From positions 9,471,837 to 9,535,836 of the forward strand of contig NC_087080.1 in NCBI RefSeq assembly GCF_026151205.1: DNA of 64,000 bases. Reading direction: 5' to 3'. Numbering within the stretch: the stretch's first letter is position 1; each line of letters starts with the position of its first letter. The DNA is from Bolinopsis microptera (lineage: Eukaryota > Ctenophora > Tentaculata > Lobata > Bolinopsidae). The translations under genes were made by a program, and so were the position numbers. The notes under the pieces are model-generated. The model made no database searches. It was not told the DNA's origin and was given only the letters and a program-made list of their open reading frames with translations. Positions 42,976-52,992 of the stretch are shown here, piece after piece.

Positions 42976-43807
42976 ATACGTCTTCGACAAGCGAAGAGAC
43001 GACACCTCCTACTGGAAATGTTCGGATTTCCGAAAGGGTTGCAGAGCCCGCATCCGTACTGTGGACAGACAACTGATCACTCCTACTCCTGACCACACTC
43101 ACCCTGTCGGCCATGCTGAAACGAACGTCCACGTCAGCAAACAGAACTTGAAAAGAAAGGCTTCTGGTGGAGATCAACCGACGAAATACCTCGTATCTGA
43201 AGCAGTCGGTGGATTGGGTTACGAATCTAGAGCAAAGCTTGGCTGCCAGCTATCATCCCTCAACAGAATGGTACAGAGAAGCAGAAAAGCAGCTAACAGA
43301 CACCCTTCTAACCTGAGAGATCTGGAAACGCTCTCCATTCCTGCAAACTACATCCTCTCTACCGACAACGAACCAATGATGCTCTGGGACGCTGGATGGG
43401 ACGAACAGACTCGTCGATCTTTCCTTTGGGGGACTCCTAAGAACGCAGATCATATGGTGGACGCGGAGCATTGGGTAGTCGACGGTACCTTCAAATCCGC
43501 ACCTAATCTGTTCCATCAGCTCTTCACAGTCCATGGCCTCTTCCCTGACGGCTGGCACCTCCCCCTCTTCTATGGACTCCTTCCTGGAAAAACGACGACC
43601 CTCTACCGCAACCTGTTCGAGGAGATAGACACCTGGGCTTCTGGGGGCTACCAACCACAATCCATCCTCATGGACTACGAGCTCGCCATTCACAACGCAG
43701 TTGCTTCCGTGTGGCCCTCCACTACCAGACGAGGATGTAACTTCCACTACAAGAAGGCCCTCCTGAAGCATGTTACAACTTCGACAACTTCAGAGAATTG
43801 TAGATGA
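42926..43807 (+). pseudogene. MULE transposase with FLYWCH finger, interrupted
   Basis: A FLYWCH-type finger (residues about 9-60: NGFRYVFDKR, YWKCSDFRKGCRARI, H-T-H) precedes a MULE catalytic region (about 180-285): EHWVVDGTFKSAP, GLLPGKTTTLY, ILMDYELAIHNAV and GCNFHYKKAL. The first two acidic catalytic residues (D in VDGTF, D in MDYE) are present. It loses frame near HVTTSTT. The original frame resumes as VDDYDNYSNPMDF and is cut by a TTAA insertion at 43840, continuing AIGNLTML after 45740. The last third of a normal transposase is missing. The start is the ATG at 42926. Confidence 0.85.
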
Positions 43808-44118
43808 TTACGACAACTACAGCAACCCTATGGATTTCCTTAAAGGTTCATGACGCCCAAAAATAACCCACCCTTATATTTTAATATATTGTTGTTATGT
43901 AACATATAACTAAGATTAGTCAAAACCGTACCTTTCTATCTGCTTCCTATCCCGAGATATTGGGAGATCTAATTATGCTCCCCACCGAGCTTGTGACGTC
44001 ACGTTTGTGCCCACCTTGCTTGGTTAAAATAACACTGCTCCTACAGCTATAATAAGGTTGTTTCTGTTGTTTCTGACATAAATTAGGTTGACCCCTCTCC
44101 AGGTGACCAAGAGCTTAG

Positions 44119-44932
44119 GGTACCGCGACAATTGACCCCCCGACAATTGACCCCCCGACAATTGACCCCTTATGTAATTACGCTGGGGTCAATTGTCGCG
44201 AAATCTAGGGTTTAGTACGACAATTGACCCCCCGACAATTGACCCCTTATGTAATTACACTGGGGTCAATTGTCCGGAAATCTAGGGCTTAGTACGACAA
44301 TTGACCCCCGACAATTGACCCCCCATGTAATTACACTGGGGTCAATTGATCGAGATAGGGTCAGGGTCCTAGGTCACGGTCCTAGGTCAGGGTCCTAGGT
44401 CAGGGTCAGGGTCAGGGTCCTGGGTCAGGGTTAGGGTTAGGGTCAGGGTCAGGGTCAGGGTCAGGGTCAGGGTCAGGGTCAGGGTCAGGGTCAGGGTCAG
44501 GGTCAGGGTCAGGGTCAGGGTCAGGGTCAGGGTCAGGGTCAGGGTCCTGGGTCAGGGTCAGGGTCAGGGTCAGGGTACGGTCAGGGTCAGGGTCAGGGTC
44601 AGGGTCAGGGTCAGGGTCAGGGTCAGGGTCAGGGTCCTAGGTCAGGGTCCTGGGTCAGGGTCAGGGTCCTGGGTCAGGGTTAGGGTTAAGGTCAGGGTCA
44701 GGGTCAGGGTCAGGGTCAGGGTCAGGGTCAGGGTCAGGGGTCAGGGTCAGGGGTCAGGGTCCTGGGTCAGGGTTAGGGTCCTGGGTCAGGGTTAGGGTTA
44801 GGGTTAGGGTTAGGGTTAGGGTTAGGACTTAGGGTTAGGGTTAGGGTTAGGGTTAGGGTTAGGGTTAGGGTTAGGGTCAGGGTCAGGGTCAGGGTTAGGG
44901 TCAATTGTCGGGGGGTCAATTGTCGCCCATCC
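44119..44932. mobile_element. 814-bp element with 8-bp target duplication and telomeric core
   Basis: gagcttag at 44111-44118 and 44933-44940 is a perfect 8-base duplication. The ends are inverted: GCGACAATTGACCCCCCGAC on the left, its complement on the right, after six imperfect bases starting GG. Left of centre are three 85-base units with gacaattgacccc facing ggggtcaattgtc. The rest is telomere-like repeat. It encodes no protein. An 8-bp duplication with GG ends could point to Merlin, but the superfamily is open. Confidence 0.85.
44358..44900 (+). repeat. Interstitial telomere-like array (TCAGGG and TTAGGG)
   Basis: About 540 bases of hexamers, mostly TCAGGG with scattered TTAGGG and GGGTCCTGGG or GGGTCCTAGG interruptions. 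A block of canonical TTAGGG lies at about 44789-44875. TTAGGG is the telomere repeat of most animals. The array lies wholly within the 814-bp transposon, so it is carried as transposon interior and is not a chromosome-fusion scar. Confidence 0.95.
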
Positions 44933-44963
44933 GAGCTTAGCCAGCAAGGCTATGGATCAATGA

Positions 44964-45322
44964 TCATGCAATACTGATACAGACGAAGAAGGATCGTACA
45001 TCCCGGAAGGATCTCGCCTCAGTGCTCTAGTACCGATTGAAAGCTGGTGCTCATGTGGTCTGTGTATTAGACTGCCATCTGAGATAGAGAACTGCTACTG
45101 TCGAGAAAGCACGTGTCTCATGGATTCGATTTTGGAAGCCAAAGGTATACGATGTGTGACAGAGTACGAACTGTTCAAAACGGCTATTGGAAATCAGGAG
45201 GTACTACTGGAGTTGTGTGCCTTCGGAATGGACTGTGTGTAATCGGGGAAATAAGAAGACTGTATCCTTCAGACCAATACACAGCCATTAAGGAGTCTCA
45301 ATTTTTCTCCCGTCTCGAATAA
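44964..45322 (+). pseudogene. P2X7-C-terminus-like cysteine domain (frameshifted)
   Basis: The frame from 44976 reads EGSRLSALVPIESWCSCGLC, EIENCYCRE, CVTEYELFKTA to a TAA at 45240. A second frame then continues CVIGEIRRLYPSDQYTAIKE to 45322. The W-C-x-C-x2-C, E-x2-C-x-C-x-E and IRxxYP...YT features match the cysteine-rich domain at the end of P2X7 receptors. That domain is also widespread as a stand-alone domain in invertebrates and transposons. No channel part is present. One frameshift near 45225 breaks it. It lies inside the 1893-bp TTAA element, as cargo or a second ORF. Confidence 0.65.
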
Positions 45323-46091
45323 GCTGCATATTTCTTGAAACTGTTTCCACGGTTGTAAAATTTATGAATACAATTTGATTTTTAGTTATGTTATAATTTT
45401 ATAAGCATGAAGTATTGATGTTTACATTGAGTACACAGCTGATTCTGAACTGCTGCAATAAAAAGTAACTAAATATAGCTAAGTCAAAACTCAAAACACC
45501 ACAAACAAAGGAAGTGGGAACACAAAGTGCCCTAGTACTGTGTTATTTTAACCAAGCATGTCATGGAGAGGGCTGCCGTGACGCTACATGAAATTAGTGA
45601 TATGGGGCTGTAACTTGGTAATTGAATCAGTTAGAAAGTCCGTTCTTTCACATAGTGATTGCATTTTATATTATAAATACTATGTTTATCACTATTCAAA
45701 TATTTTTTGATACCAAATCTCCAGCGTCATGACCCTTTAAAGCTATCGGAAATTTGACTATGCTTTAGATTTGATTATATGTGATATTGTATTATATTGA
45801 ATTAATTTATAACATTTAAATAACATTGAAACTATTGTACAATTTATCGACATCAAATTAAAATAAACTGTGGTAGTAAACTATGGCTCAGATCATATCT
45901 CAAATTGGACATGTTACGTATACAATTTAGCAAGTAACAGTTTAGATCATGTCTATAATTGGAAATGTGTCGTATTGAAATCAGGTCACAATTTCGGACA
46001 GATGTCGTTTTTTTCTGGTACCCTGATTCGGACAGATGTCGCTGTCGGACAGATGTCGCTGTCGGACAGGAGTCGTGTTACCCTTGTTCAC

Positions 46092-47600
46092 AGACTTTTT
46101 AACTCTCGACAGTGTTAGTGGAGAAGGCTACACAGAAACTGCGTGAGATGAGCGATTTCTCCACCACGTGAAGGATTACTGTGTTAACGACTTGGCAAAC
46201 CTTTGGCGACTGTTGATGTTAAACATCAAAAATCTCCTAAATGACTCAAAATCTGACAGTCACCTCGGACGGTTTGCCAATATATTCTCGTTGATGCTAG
46301 CGACGTCATTGCAGAAATAATGTGAGCAAAACTCTACCAAAAATCAAAGGAACCAGCATTTTGGAGTGTCCCTAGACAGATTGCTGACACACTAGAAGAG
46401 TAGAAGGACAGTTTAAACACCTGGTCCTGGTAGAGCTGACTGCACTCTGAATACAAACACACAGAAACCCTGAATACAACACACAGCAACCTGTTTTGTG
46501 CCACACTTTATTTATTCGGTTGTTTATGTTACTTTACGTATCTCGACGGTATTATAACAGATCCAAGGTTATAGAGAGAATGAAACAAGATGAGATACGT
46601 TCTTAATTTTTTGATCGTTTGACTGAATACTCAAATATGACTGGCGCAATATATAGAGCTCGGTTACGTTCAATCATTTTAACGTTACTTATATTATTAT
46701 TATATTATATCAATGGTCTCATATTGAATATTGAACCTGATTGCTCCCAAAAGAGAAAAAATTAACCATTATTCAAAGTAAACAATTAACATAATATATG
46801 GTTAAAAGTCATGTCATGTTTTAAATTTCAGCTGTACACCTTTAATGGAACCAGTGCAGCTTCTTGGGATGGCAAGAACTCAAGATGGATAAAATCATAT
46901 GAATAATAACACGTTTTTGCTCAGAGCTGCGATGGCCTGGGGCAAGTGTAATGTCCGGAGAAGAAAACAAAACCCCGTTTTCGATGATGAAGGAAGCACT
47001 GTCTGGTATGAAAGATGACTTTTACAATCTACATGGAACTTTTAAATAATAAGGTGGATAAATAATAAGGTGGACACGCTGAGACACATCTATGTAATTA
47101 ATTATGTAATTATTTCATTAATTATGTAAATGAACTCGTGAATTTTGTCTACAAAGTAGTTGGAAAGACGAGGAAAAATCTCGGCAACCGGACATGACCC
47201 GATGTAACGTCTGAAGATGCTATAAAAGAAGATAACCTTTAGAAATTACTCTTTCTCTTTGATTTATTGTTGTAGAGGAATTGTAATCAAATATAATATG
47301 AGTTACTGACTTACAGACAGTAATTACAGACTTATAGACAGACTGACTTACAGACAGTAATTACAGACTTATAGACAGACTGACTTACAGACAGTAATGT
47401 ACGACCCTGATGGCTAATTATGACAGTATTGATATATCATATTTAAACAGCATTAATTCTTTTTTGGCTACTCATTATTCTGTAGAGACGTTTCTTGGTG
47501 CCACTTTAGACAGATGTCATCAGAGGGAAGGGCTACACACGGATTAAAAACATTAAAAACCTCATAAAGCTTTTTGCTGTAGCAAATCCTGAAAGGGCGG
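46092..47600. other. Region without a supported gene
   Basis: Two exon-like scraps lie near 46831 (LYTFNGTSAASWDG) and 46928 (AMAWGKCNVRRRKQNPVFD), but I find no chain. Three tandem copies of a 37-base unit (cttacagacagtaattacag) lie at 47309-47398. From about 47485 the sequence matches modules seen at 55424-56096 (tttcttggtgcc, attaaaaacattaaaaacc), which is the host repeat of the next element. Confidence 0.45.
47309..47398 (+). repeat. Tandem 37-bp repeat
   Basis: cttacagacagtaattacag with a following cttatagacagactga is repeated twice in full and partly a third time. Confidence 0.8.
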
Positions 47601-47603
47601 CTA

Positions 47604-48620
47604 TACTCCAGTAGCAGGGAGGTGTTGAGTGTGCACTTCGATGTACAGAGTTTTTTGCTATTGAATCGGGTTAAATAGGTCATTGGTAACTCAAATCACC
47701 GAGGGGGGAATTTTGTGTCGCTAGCCCCAACCCTGTGGAGCCACGCCCATATTTCATATCAGGTGCGTATATGGGAAATATGTATCTCAGCTTCTGAAGG
47801 TCTTAGAGACTCAAGCTTGAGTTTAAAATGACCGCAATGACCATGTTTATATTAGTACTATGAAGGTCATGAAAGCCCAAAATGCTTATTTTTGGAAAAA
47901 ATTCAGAAAAACCGATTTTCACTTGAGCGTGAGTAAAAAAATCTACTCTAGAAATTTAGTGAAAATCGAGTAAGCAGTTCAGTGTCTACAAGATTTCTAA
48001 ACACAGGGTCCTCTGTTAGGTCATTCTGAATTAGAATTGATAAAGTAAGCAAATTCTATAAGTAGTTTCAACCCTGTGGAGCCACGCCCATATTTCATAT
48101 CAGGTGCGTATATGGGAAATATGTATCTCAGCTTCTGAAGGTCTTAGAGACTCAAGCTTGAGTTTAAAATGACCGCAATGACCATGTTTATATTAGTACT
48201 ATGAAGGTCATGAAAGCCCAAAATGCTTATTTTTGGAAAAAATTCAGAAAAACTGATTTTCACAAGCAAAAAATCTACTCTAGAAGTTAAGTGAAATCGA
48301 GTGTAAAGTTCAGTGTCTACAACGTTTCTAAACATAGGATCCTTTGTAAGATCATTCTGAATCAGAATTGATTAGGTATGCAAATTCTATTAGTAGTTTT
48401 AACCCTAGGGTGCAAAACTCCTAAATTACCCCCAGGCGCAAATATATGACTTTTCTATCTCGGCTTCTGAACGTTGTAGGGGCCTCTCTTTGAGCTCAAA
48501 CTAACTACAATGGCCACATTTATATACCGACTATAAAGCACAAAGCAACTTAGGGTCTATACAGCTTAGTTTTTAGAAATTCATTAAAAACTTTTTTAAC
48601 CTTCATGCATCATAAAATAG
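47604..48620 (+). repeat. Left inverted arm
   Basis: It matches 54027-55035 in reverse, with two internal direct copies of gtggagccacgcccatattt (47735 and 48075 regions). An inner, more diverged inverted segment follows: 48621-48705 against 53660-53745. Confidence 0.9.
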
Positions 48621-49327
48621 TCTCTACCCAGCTACCACCAGTGCGTTATGATTTTAGATCTTTCTAGCAACCTCTGATATGAATGCTACCTCTTCCTCTA
48701 TCCAGCTACTATACCACCAATTCCAGCTGTTTTCACCTACTTCGGCTACTATCTCTTTAGCTACCACCAAGGTTCCTCCAACTTCTGCTATTTCTAGCAA
48801 TCTTAGCTTCTAGGTTAGTGGACTACTTCTTGCCCTATCCTATCAATCATTTCATATTATCTAATTCCTAACCTCATGCCGTACTCAGACAACGACGACG
48901 CAATATCTACACGATATCTACACAGATATTTACACAGTACTCATTATACATACATCACACATTACTGTACATTTGACTCTGTACATTTGACTGATCTGTA
49001 CATTTGACTCTGTACATTTGACTCTGAACATTCGACACATACATTACTGTACATATGGAAATTAGGCTCATGCACGGTGAGCTGCTGCCATCAAGTAATA
49101 GAAGAGAAGTTAAAGGTCAATCATAAAGGTAAAGGTGAAGTTTACTTAATTACTGTAGATAAGTCACGGTACTTTCTACACACAGGACTGAAAGTCTTCG
49201 TTAGAAGTATCTGACTAGGTCACGTTATTATTATCATATTTTGTATTAATAGTAAGTCTATACTCTCTTAAATATATCATAATATAACTATAATACTCAC
49301 GAATATAATACATTATCTCATAGTTCT
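48621..49327. other. Spacer upstream of the third LINE
   Basis: It contains the inner inverted segment (ctacccagctaccacc), repeated gctac-type pyrimidine-rich sequence, and five copies of a 17-base unit, tgtacatttgactc (48968-49024). No gene. The 5' end of the LINE must lie here but cannot be fixed. Confidence 0.45.
48968..49030 (+). repeat. 17-bp tandem repeat upstream of LINE ORF
   Basis: tgtacatttgactc recurs about five times with small spacers. Short tandem repeats in the 5' region of LINEs can act as promoter units, but this is only position-based inference. Confidence 0.7.
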
Positions 49328-52300
49328 ATGAACGAATCTCAGCGTTGCAACAAATGTAATACACGTATTCCTAAAGCACGTTCGTTCCTAATTTGCAGTC
49401 ACTGCGACAAAATAAAACATATGAAATGCATGAAGTTATCTAAGTCTGAGGCAAAAATAATTGTAGATTCTGGCTCTGCCTGGATATGTTATGACTGTAT
49501 TTCCAGCGCCTTACCAGTAAATGCATGCCCCTCGGCAAAGCCACCGAGACAAGGGCCCGTCATAGGTCCTAAATTTAAAGTTCAATGCACATGCTGTAAT
49601 GGCTGGATTTACTCCCCCGCCAACCTGAAAACCTGCCACTGGTGCGAATCTAAAGTACATACCAAATGTCACTCCGACTTATTAGGATGCAGAAATTGCT
49701 GTGAAAATATGATCCCGGGATACTATGTACATTGCTATCAGCTATACTCATTACATACACATACTCACACCGGCGTAATCCACAATCCCTACGATCGCTA
49801 TCAGTTGATTAACGAAATAGGAAATACAATTGACCAAGATCAGGAACTCGAATATTGGAATGAGATTTCTGATATTTTAGTTAGCTGCAATTACATGGAG
49901 CCGACTAATGTAAGTTCGTCAGGACCATGTGATCTTAAGATATTTACCTTAAACATACGGGGACTTCTTAAAAACGTAGACAAATTAAGAGAAGATATAT
50001 TCACGTACTCGAAGTATGATGTCCTTTGTTTTAACGAGACTAATCTCTTGCAGGATAAGCTTCCTAATGGTATTAATGACCTAGTGCTCGAGGGATTTTA
50101 TGAACCACTGTTACGAGATCCAATACGTAGTTCTGGTCGTGGTGGGGGTTTAGCAATTTATATCAATACGCGCGTATGCGAGTCTGAAAATATTGAAAAA
50201 TTCTTTCCCCAAAACTTTGATGTGACAGACAAGAGTGGTGAATTCATGTTGGTAAAACTCCATAACTGCAAAGGCTTTAACAAAACAAAGATAATCGTCA
50301 ATATATATCGGTCACCTGCATCAAAAAATCCTGATAATTTTAACAAACTCATTGACTCCCTATTACACGGCATGGAAAGGCACTCGAGAAAACATACTAT
50401 ATTAGTCGGTGATTTCAATGTAGATCTTACACATTATGATACTGACAAACATTGTCAAAATTTGATTGAAACTATGACTAAATACGGTTTCTTTCCTGAG
50501 CTAGTCTCACGTCCCACACGTATCACTGATCACAGTGCCACTCTTATAGATCATGTTTACAGCAATAACGTACAACACACACACAGCTGCAATGTTCTTA
50601 CTGTTGACCTGTCTGATCATCTAGCCACTCTTGTTACTATCTCACTTGGGCAATACAGCCACATTGCAGGGAGTAGAAACAAACGACACAGAGTCGACCA
50701 TGGAATGAATATTGAAAAACGTATGTTTAACGAGTCGAACAACCTTAAATTTATAGAATTAATTGGATCCGAAATGTGGGAGGAAGTCACACGTGAAAAT
50801 TGTGCTGATGAACAATATAACAAATTTATTGAAATATACGGTCAGCATTATGATGAGGCATACCCAGTGAAAACCAATCATGTGCGCCGCAAATTTGAAA
50901 GGCAGGACCCCAAACCTTTTATGCTACCCTGGCTTGAAATTGCATGTGCTCGTAAAAACAAATTATTCCATGCCAAAATAGTGGACCCAACGGAGGAAAA
51001 CTACAAGGCTTACAAAAAGCATAAGGCATTCTGCGACAAGCACGTCAATAAGGCAAAAGACAAATACTACAAAACACAATTTGATAAGTATAAAGATTGT
51101 TCAAAGAAACAATGGCAGCTGATCAACACTCTACTTGGCAGAAAATCTAAATCTCATAACAAAATTAAACTCCAAAACGCCGACGGAAATATCATAAATA
51201 GTGACAGTGATGTAGCTGAGCACTTTAACTCTTACTTCTCCAACATTGCCACAAAAATCAAAGATGCGATCAGCGCGCGTACTGTATTCGATCCAGGGGG
51301 TTTTAAACATTACCTTAGCAGCCCAGCTTCGCAGTCTATGTTCGTAAGACCAACTACCGAAAGTGAAGTTGAACAAATTATTAGCAAGCTTAAGAATAAA
51401 TCCACTCAAGACACTAAAATTGAACCCCTAAAAATTGTAAAAGACTGCCCCTCCTTCTGTAAAGTCTTGTCCATAATCATTAACACATCATTTAGTCAAG
51501 GTATCTTCCCATCATCTCTCAAAATAGCTAAAGTTATACCAATTCACAAAGGAGGCAGCAAATCCGACGCCACTAACTATCGACCCATATCTTTGCTGTG
51601 CACATTTTCCAAATTGTATGAAAAACTTATGCATAATAGAGTAATGGACTTCCTTGACAAGAAAGGCTCGCTCTTTGAAGGGCAATATGGCTTCCGGCCA
51701 GGCCGATCCTGTGAGCATGCTCTTTTGGATGCTCAACACACGATTCTGAATTCCCTTGCCAAAAAGGAAGTTGCTCTATTACTCCTAGTCGACTTTAGTA
51801 AAGCTTTTGACGTTTTGTCTCATGATGTATTGATTGACAAACTCCAGCACTATGGAATCCGTGGGCAAGCTTTGCAATGGTTTAAATCCTACCTGAGCAC
51901 ACGTCAGCAATATGTATGTTTGAATGGTATTAAATCAGCTCTTAAACCTATTACATACGGAGTTCCACAGGGCAGTATTATGGGACCTTTGTTATTCCTA
52001 ATCTACATCAATGATATGCCAAATATCAACAGTATGATAAAGTTTATACTCTACGCTGATGATGCAAACATCATAATAAAAGGAAAAAATGCAAACGATG
52101 TTATACAAAAATTCAACCAATTCTCCCACGAGTTTGTACGCTGGGTTGACTGTAATGGACTTGCACTTAATCTAAAAAAGACCTGCTATATGCTTTTCGG
52201 TGTTAGAAATACTGATAATACTCCAATTATTCATATTGCAGACACACAATTAGAACGTAAAAGGGAAGCACGGTTCCTTGGCGTTATAATGGATGATAAA

Positions 52301-52741
52301 CTAACATGGTCTAAGCATATAGCAGCTGTTAGATCAAAAATGATGCGGTATGTAGGAATTATGTATAAAATAAAACGTCACCTATCGATTCAAATAAGGC
52401 TACAGATATATCAAAGTTTTGTTCAATCGCATTTAAACTTCTGTTCAATTGTATGGGGGTTTGCAGCAAAAAATCACATTGAATCACTCTTCTCACGACA
52501 AAAACAGGGTATCAGGGCAGTAATGCCAGGTCACATTAATTACTTTTACAAAGACGGTCGACTGCCAGAACACACAAAACAATTTTTCAATAACAATGGT
52601 ATACTCACGGTGCACAGTGTTATTGTAAAAAACACACTAATTCTCATGCACCGAATCAAACATTTCCGCAGCTCAGTCCCTCAACAAATCTGTATTCAAC
52701 TATCCCAGAAAATGCACCCACTGCAAACTCAGATCACGTGA
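49328..52741 (+). CDS. LINE ORF: two PHD-like fingers, endonuclease, reverse transcriptase
   Basis: 1137 codons. The first finger is Cys4-His-Cys3 (C7, C10, C23, C26, H31, C34, C54, C57). A second follows (C86, C89, C102, C105, H110, C113, C120, C123). The endonuclease (about 205-450) has N in LNIRGL, FNETN, GDFN and SDH. The reverse transcriptase has VIPIHKGG, NYRPISL, VDFSKAFD, GVPQGSIMGPLLF and YADD (Y909-D912). The ORF ends early at a TGA because of a frameshift near 52738; the rest continues at 52738-52992. It is related to the LINE at 3886 but has two fingers instead of one, and no ORF1 is visible upstream. Confidence 0.9.
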   Translation: MNESQRCNKCNTRIPKARSFLICSHCDKIKHMKCMKLSKSEAKIIVDSGSAWICYDCISSALPVNACPSAKPPRQGPVIGPKFKVQCTCCNGWIYSPANLKTCHWCESKVHTKCHSDLLGCRNCCENMIPGYYVHCYQLYSLHTHTHTGVIHNPYDRYQLINEIGNTIDQDQELEYWNEISDILVSCNYMEPTNVSSSGPCDLKIFTLNIRGLLKNVDKLREDIFTYSKYDVLCFNETNLLQDKLPNGINDLVLEGFYEPLLRDPIRSSGRGGGLAIYINTRVCESENIEKFFPQNFDVTDKSGEFMLVKLHNCKGFNKTKIIVNIYRSPASKNPDNFNKLIDSLLHGMERHSRKHTILVGDFNVDLTHYDTDKHCQNLIETMTKYGFFPELVSRPTRITDHSATLIDHVYSNNVQHTHSCNVLTVDLSDHLATLVTISLGQYSHIAGSRNKRHRVDHGMNIEKRMFNESNNLKFIELIGSEMWEEVTRENCADEQYNKFIEIYGQHYDEAYPVKTNHVRRKFERQDPKPFMLPWLEIACARKNKLFHAKIVDPTEENYKAYKKHKAFCDKHVNKAKDKYYKTQFDKYKDCSKKQWQLINTLLGRKSKSHNKIKLQNADGNIINSDSDVAEHFNSYFSNIATKIKDAISARTVFDPGGFKHYLSSPASQSMFVRPTTESEVEQIISKLKNKSTQDTKIEPLKIVKDCPSFCKVLSIIINTSFSQGIFPSSLKIAKVIPIHKGGSKSDATNYRPISLLCTFSKLYEKLMHNRVMDFLDKKGSLFEGQYGFRPGRSCEHALLDAQHTILNSLAKKEVALLLLVDFSKAFDVLSHDVLIDKLQHYGIRGQALQWFKSYLSTRQQYVCLNGIKSALKPITYGVPQGSIMGPLLFLIYINDMPNINSMIKFILYADDANIIIKGKNANDVIQKFNQFSHEFVRWVDCNGLALNLKKTCYMLFGVRNTDNTPIIHIADTQLERKREARFLGVIMDDKLTWSKHIAAVRSKMMRYVGIMYKIKRHLSIQIRLQIYQSFVQSHLNFCSIVWGFAAKNHIESLFSRQKQGIRAVMPGHINYFYKDGRLPEHTKQFFNNNGILTVHSVIVKNTLILMHRIKHFRSSVPQQICIQLSQKMHPLQTQIT

Positions 52742-52992
52742 CTGCAGCATCCTGGTTAGCCGAGTACAACACCACACATTTCAGATCTTCGATGTTCTTC
52801 AAAGGACCTTTACTCTCAATTTATGCTGTAAATGCAAATGTAAGCACCCTACCCACACTTTTTTCCATAAACCTTTTTAAATCGGCTACAAAACGCATGC
52901 TCTTGAACCTGCAGAGTGAAAATGACGATGACACGTGGCCCAGTTTCTTATTACATAATATTCCAGGTCTAAGAAGGTCACAACGTGTCTGA
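52738..52992 (+). pseudogene. C-terminal end of the third LINE ORF, out of frame
   Basis: 84 codons, TAASWLAEYNTTHFRSSMFF through LRRSQRV to TGA, overlap the end of the main ORF in another frame. Length, position and the xTTHFRSSMFF-type segment fit the normal end of a LINE ORF2. A single indel explains the split. There is no ATG; GTG is the first codon. Confidence 0.65.

Larger units (their letters stand above)
43844..45736. mobile_element. 1893-bp TTAA element (Kolobok-like) inside the MULE transposase
   Basis: TTAA at 43840-43843 and 45737-45740 flanks AGGTTCATGACGC on the left and its inverse (gcgtcatgaccct) on the right, 12 of 13 matching. Subterminal tgcttggttaaaataacac (44018 region) is also inverted near 45540. 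Removing the element brings NPMDF and AIGNLTML of the MULE frame together. TTAA followed by AGG is typical of Kolobok (T2) elements; piggyBac is the alternative. It carries a P2X7-C-terminus-like fragment and hosts the 814-bp insertion. Confidence 0.82.
40880..46082. mobile_element. Mutator-like element with nested insertions
   Basis: The ends carry inverted repeats built from cgacatctgtccgacag: left from 40880 and again from 42606 (ggtaacacgac...), right 45988-46082 (...gtcgtgttacc). The interior has a FLYWCH/MULE transposase. The left end plus the transposase start (about 360 bp) is duplicated. Two TTAA elements (41079-42441 and 43844-45736) and a third insertion inside the latter account for about 3.3 kb of its 5.2 kb. 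The outer left end lacks the terminal 11 bases seen on the inner copy and the right end. Confidence 0.75.

Noticed and set aside
43253-43771. 172-codon minus-strand ORF opposite the MULE transposase
   Set aside because: A shadow of the real coding strand, with no recognisable domain; the plus strand has FLYWCH and MULE motifs.
44358-44900. Chromosome end or fusion point at the TTAGGG array
   Set aside because: The array is enclosed by inverted ends and an 8-bp target duplication, and ordinary sequence continues on both sides.
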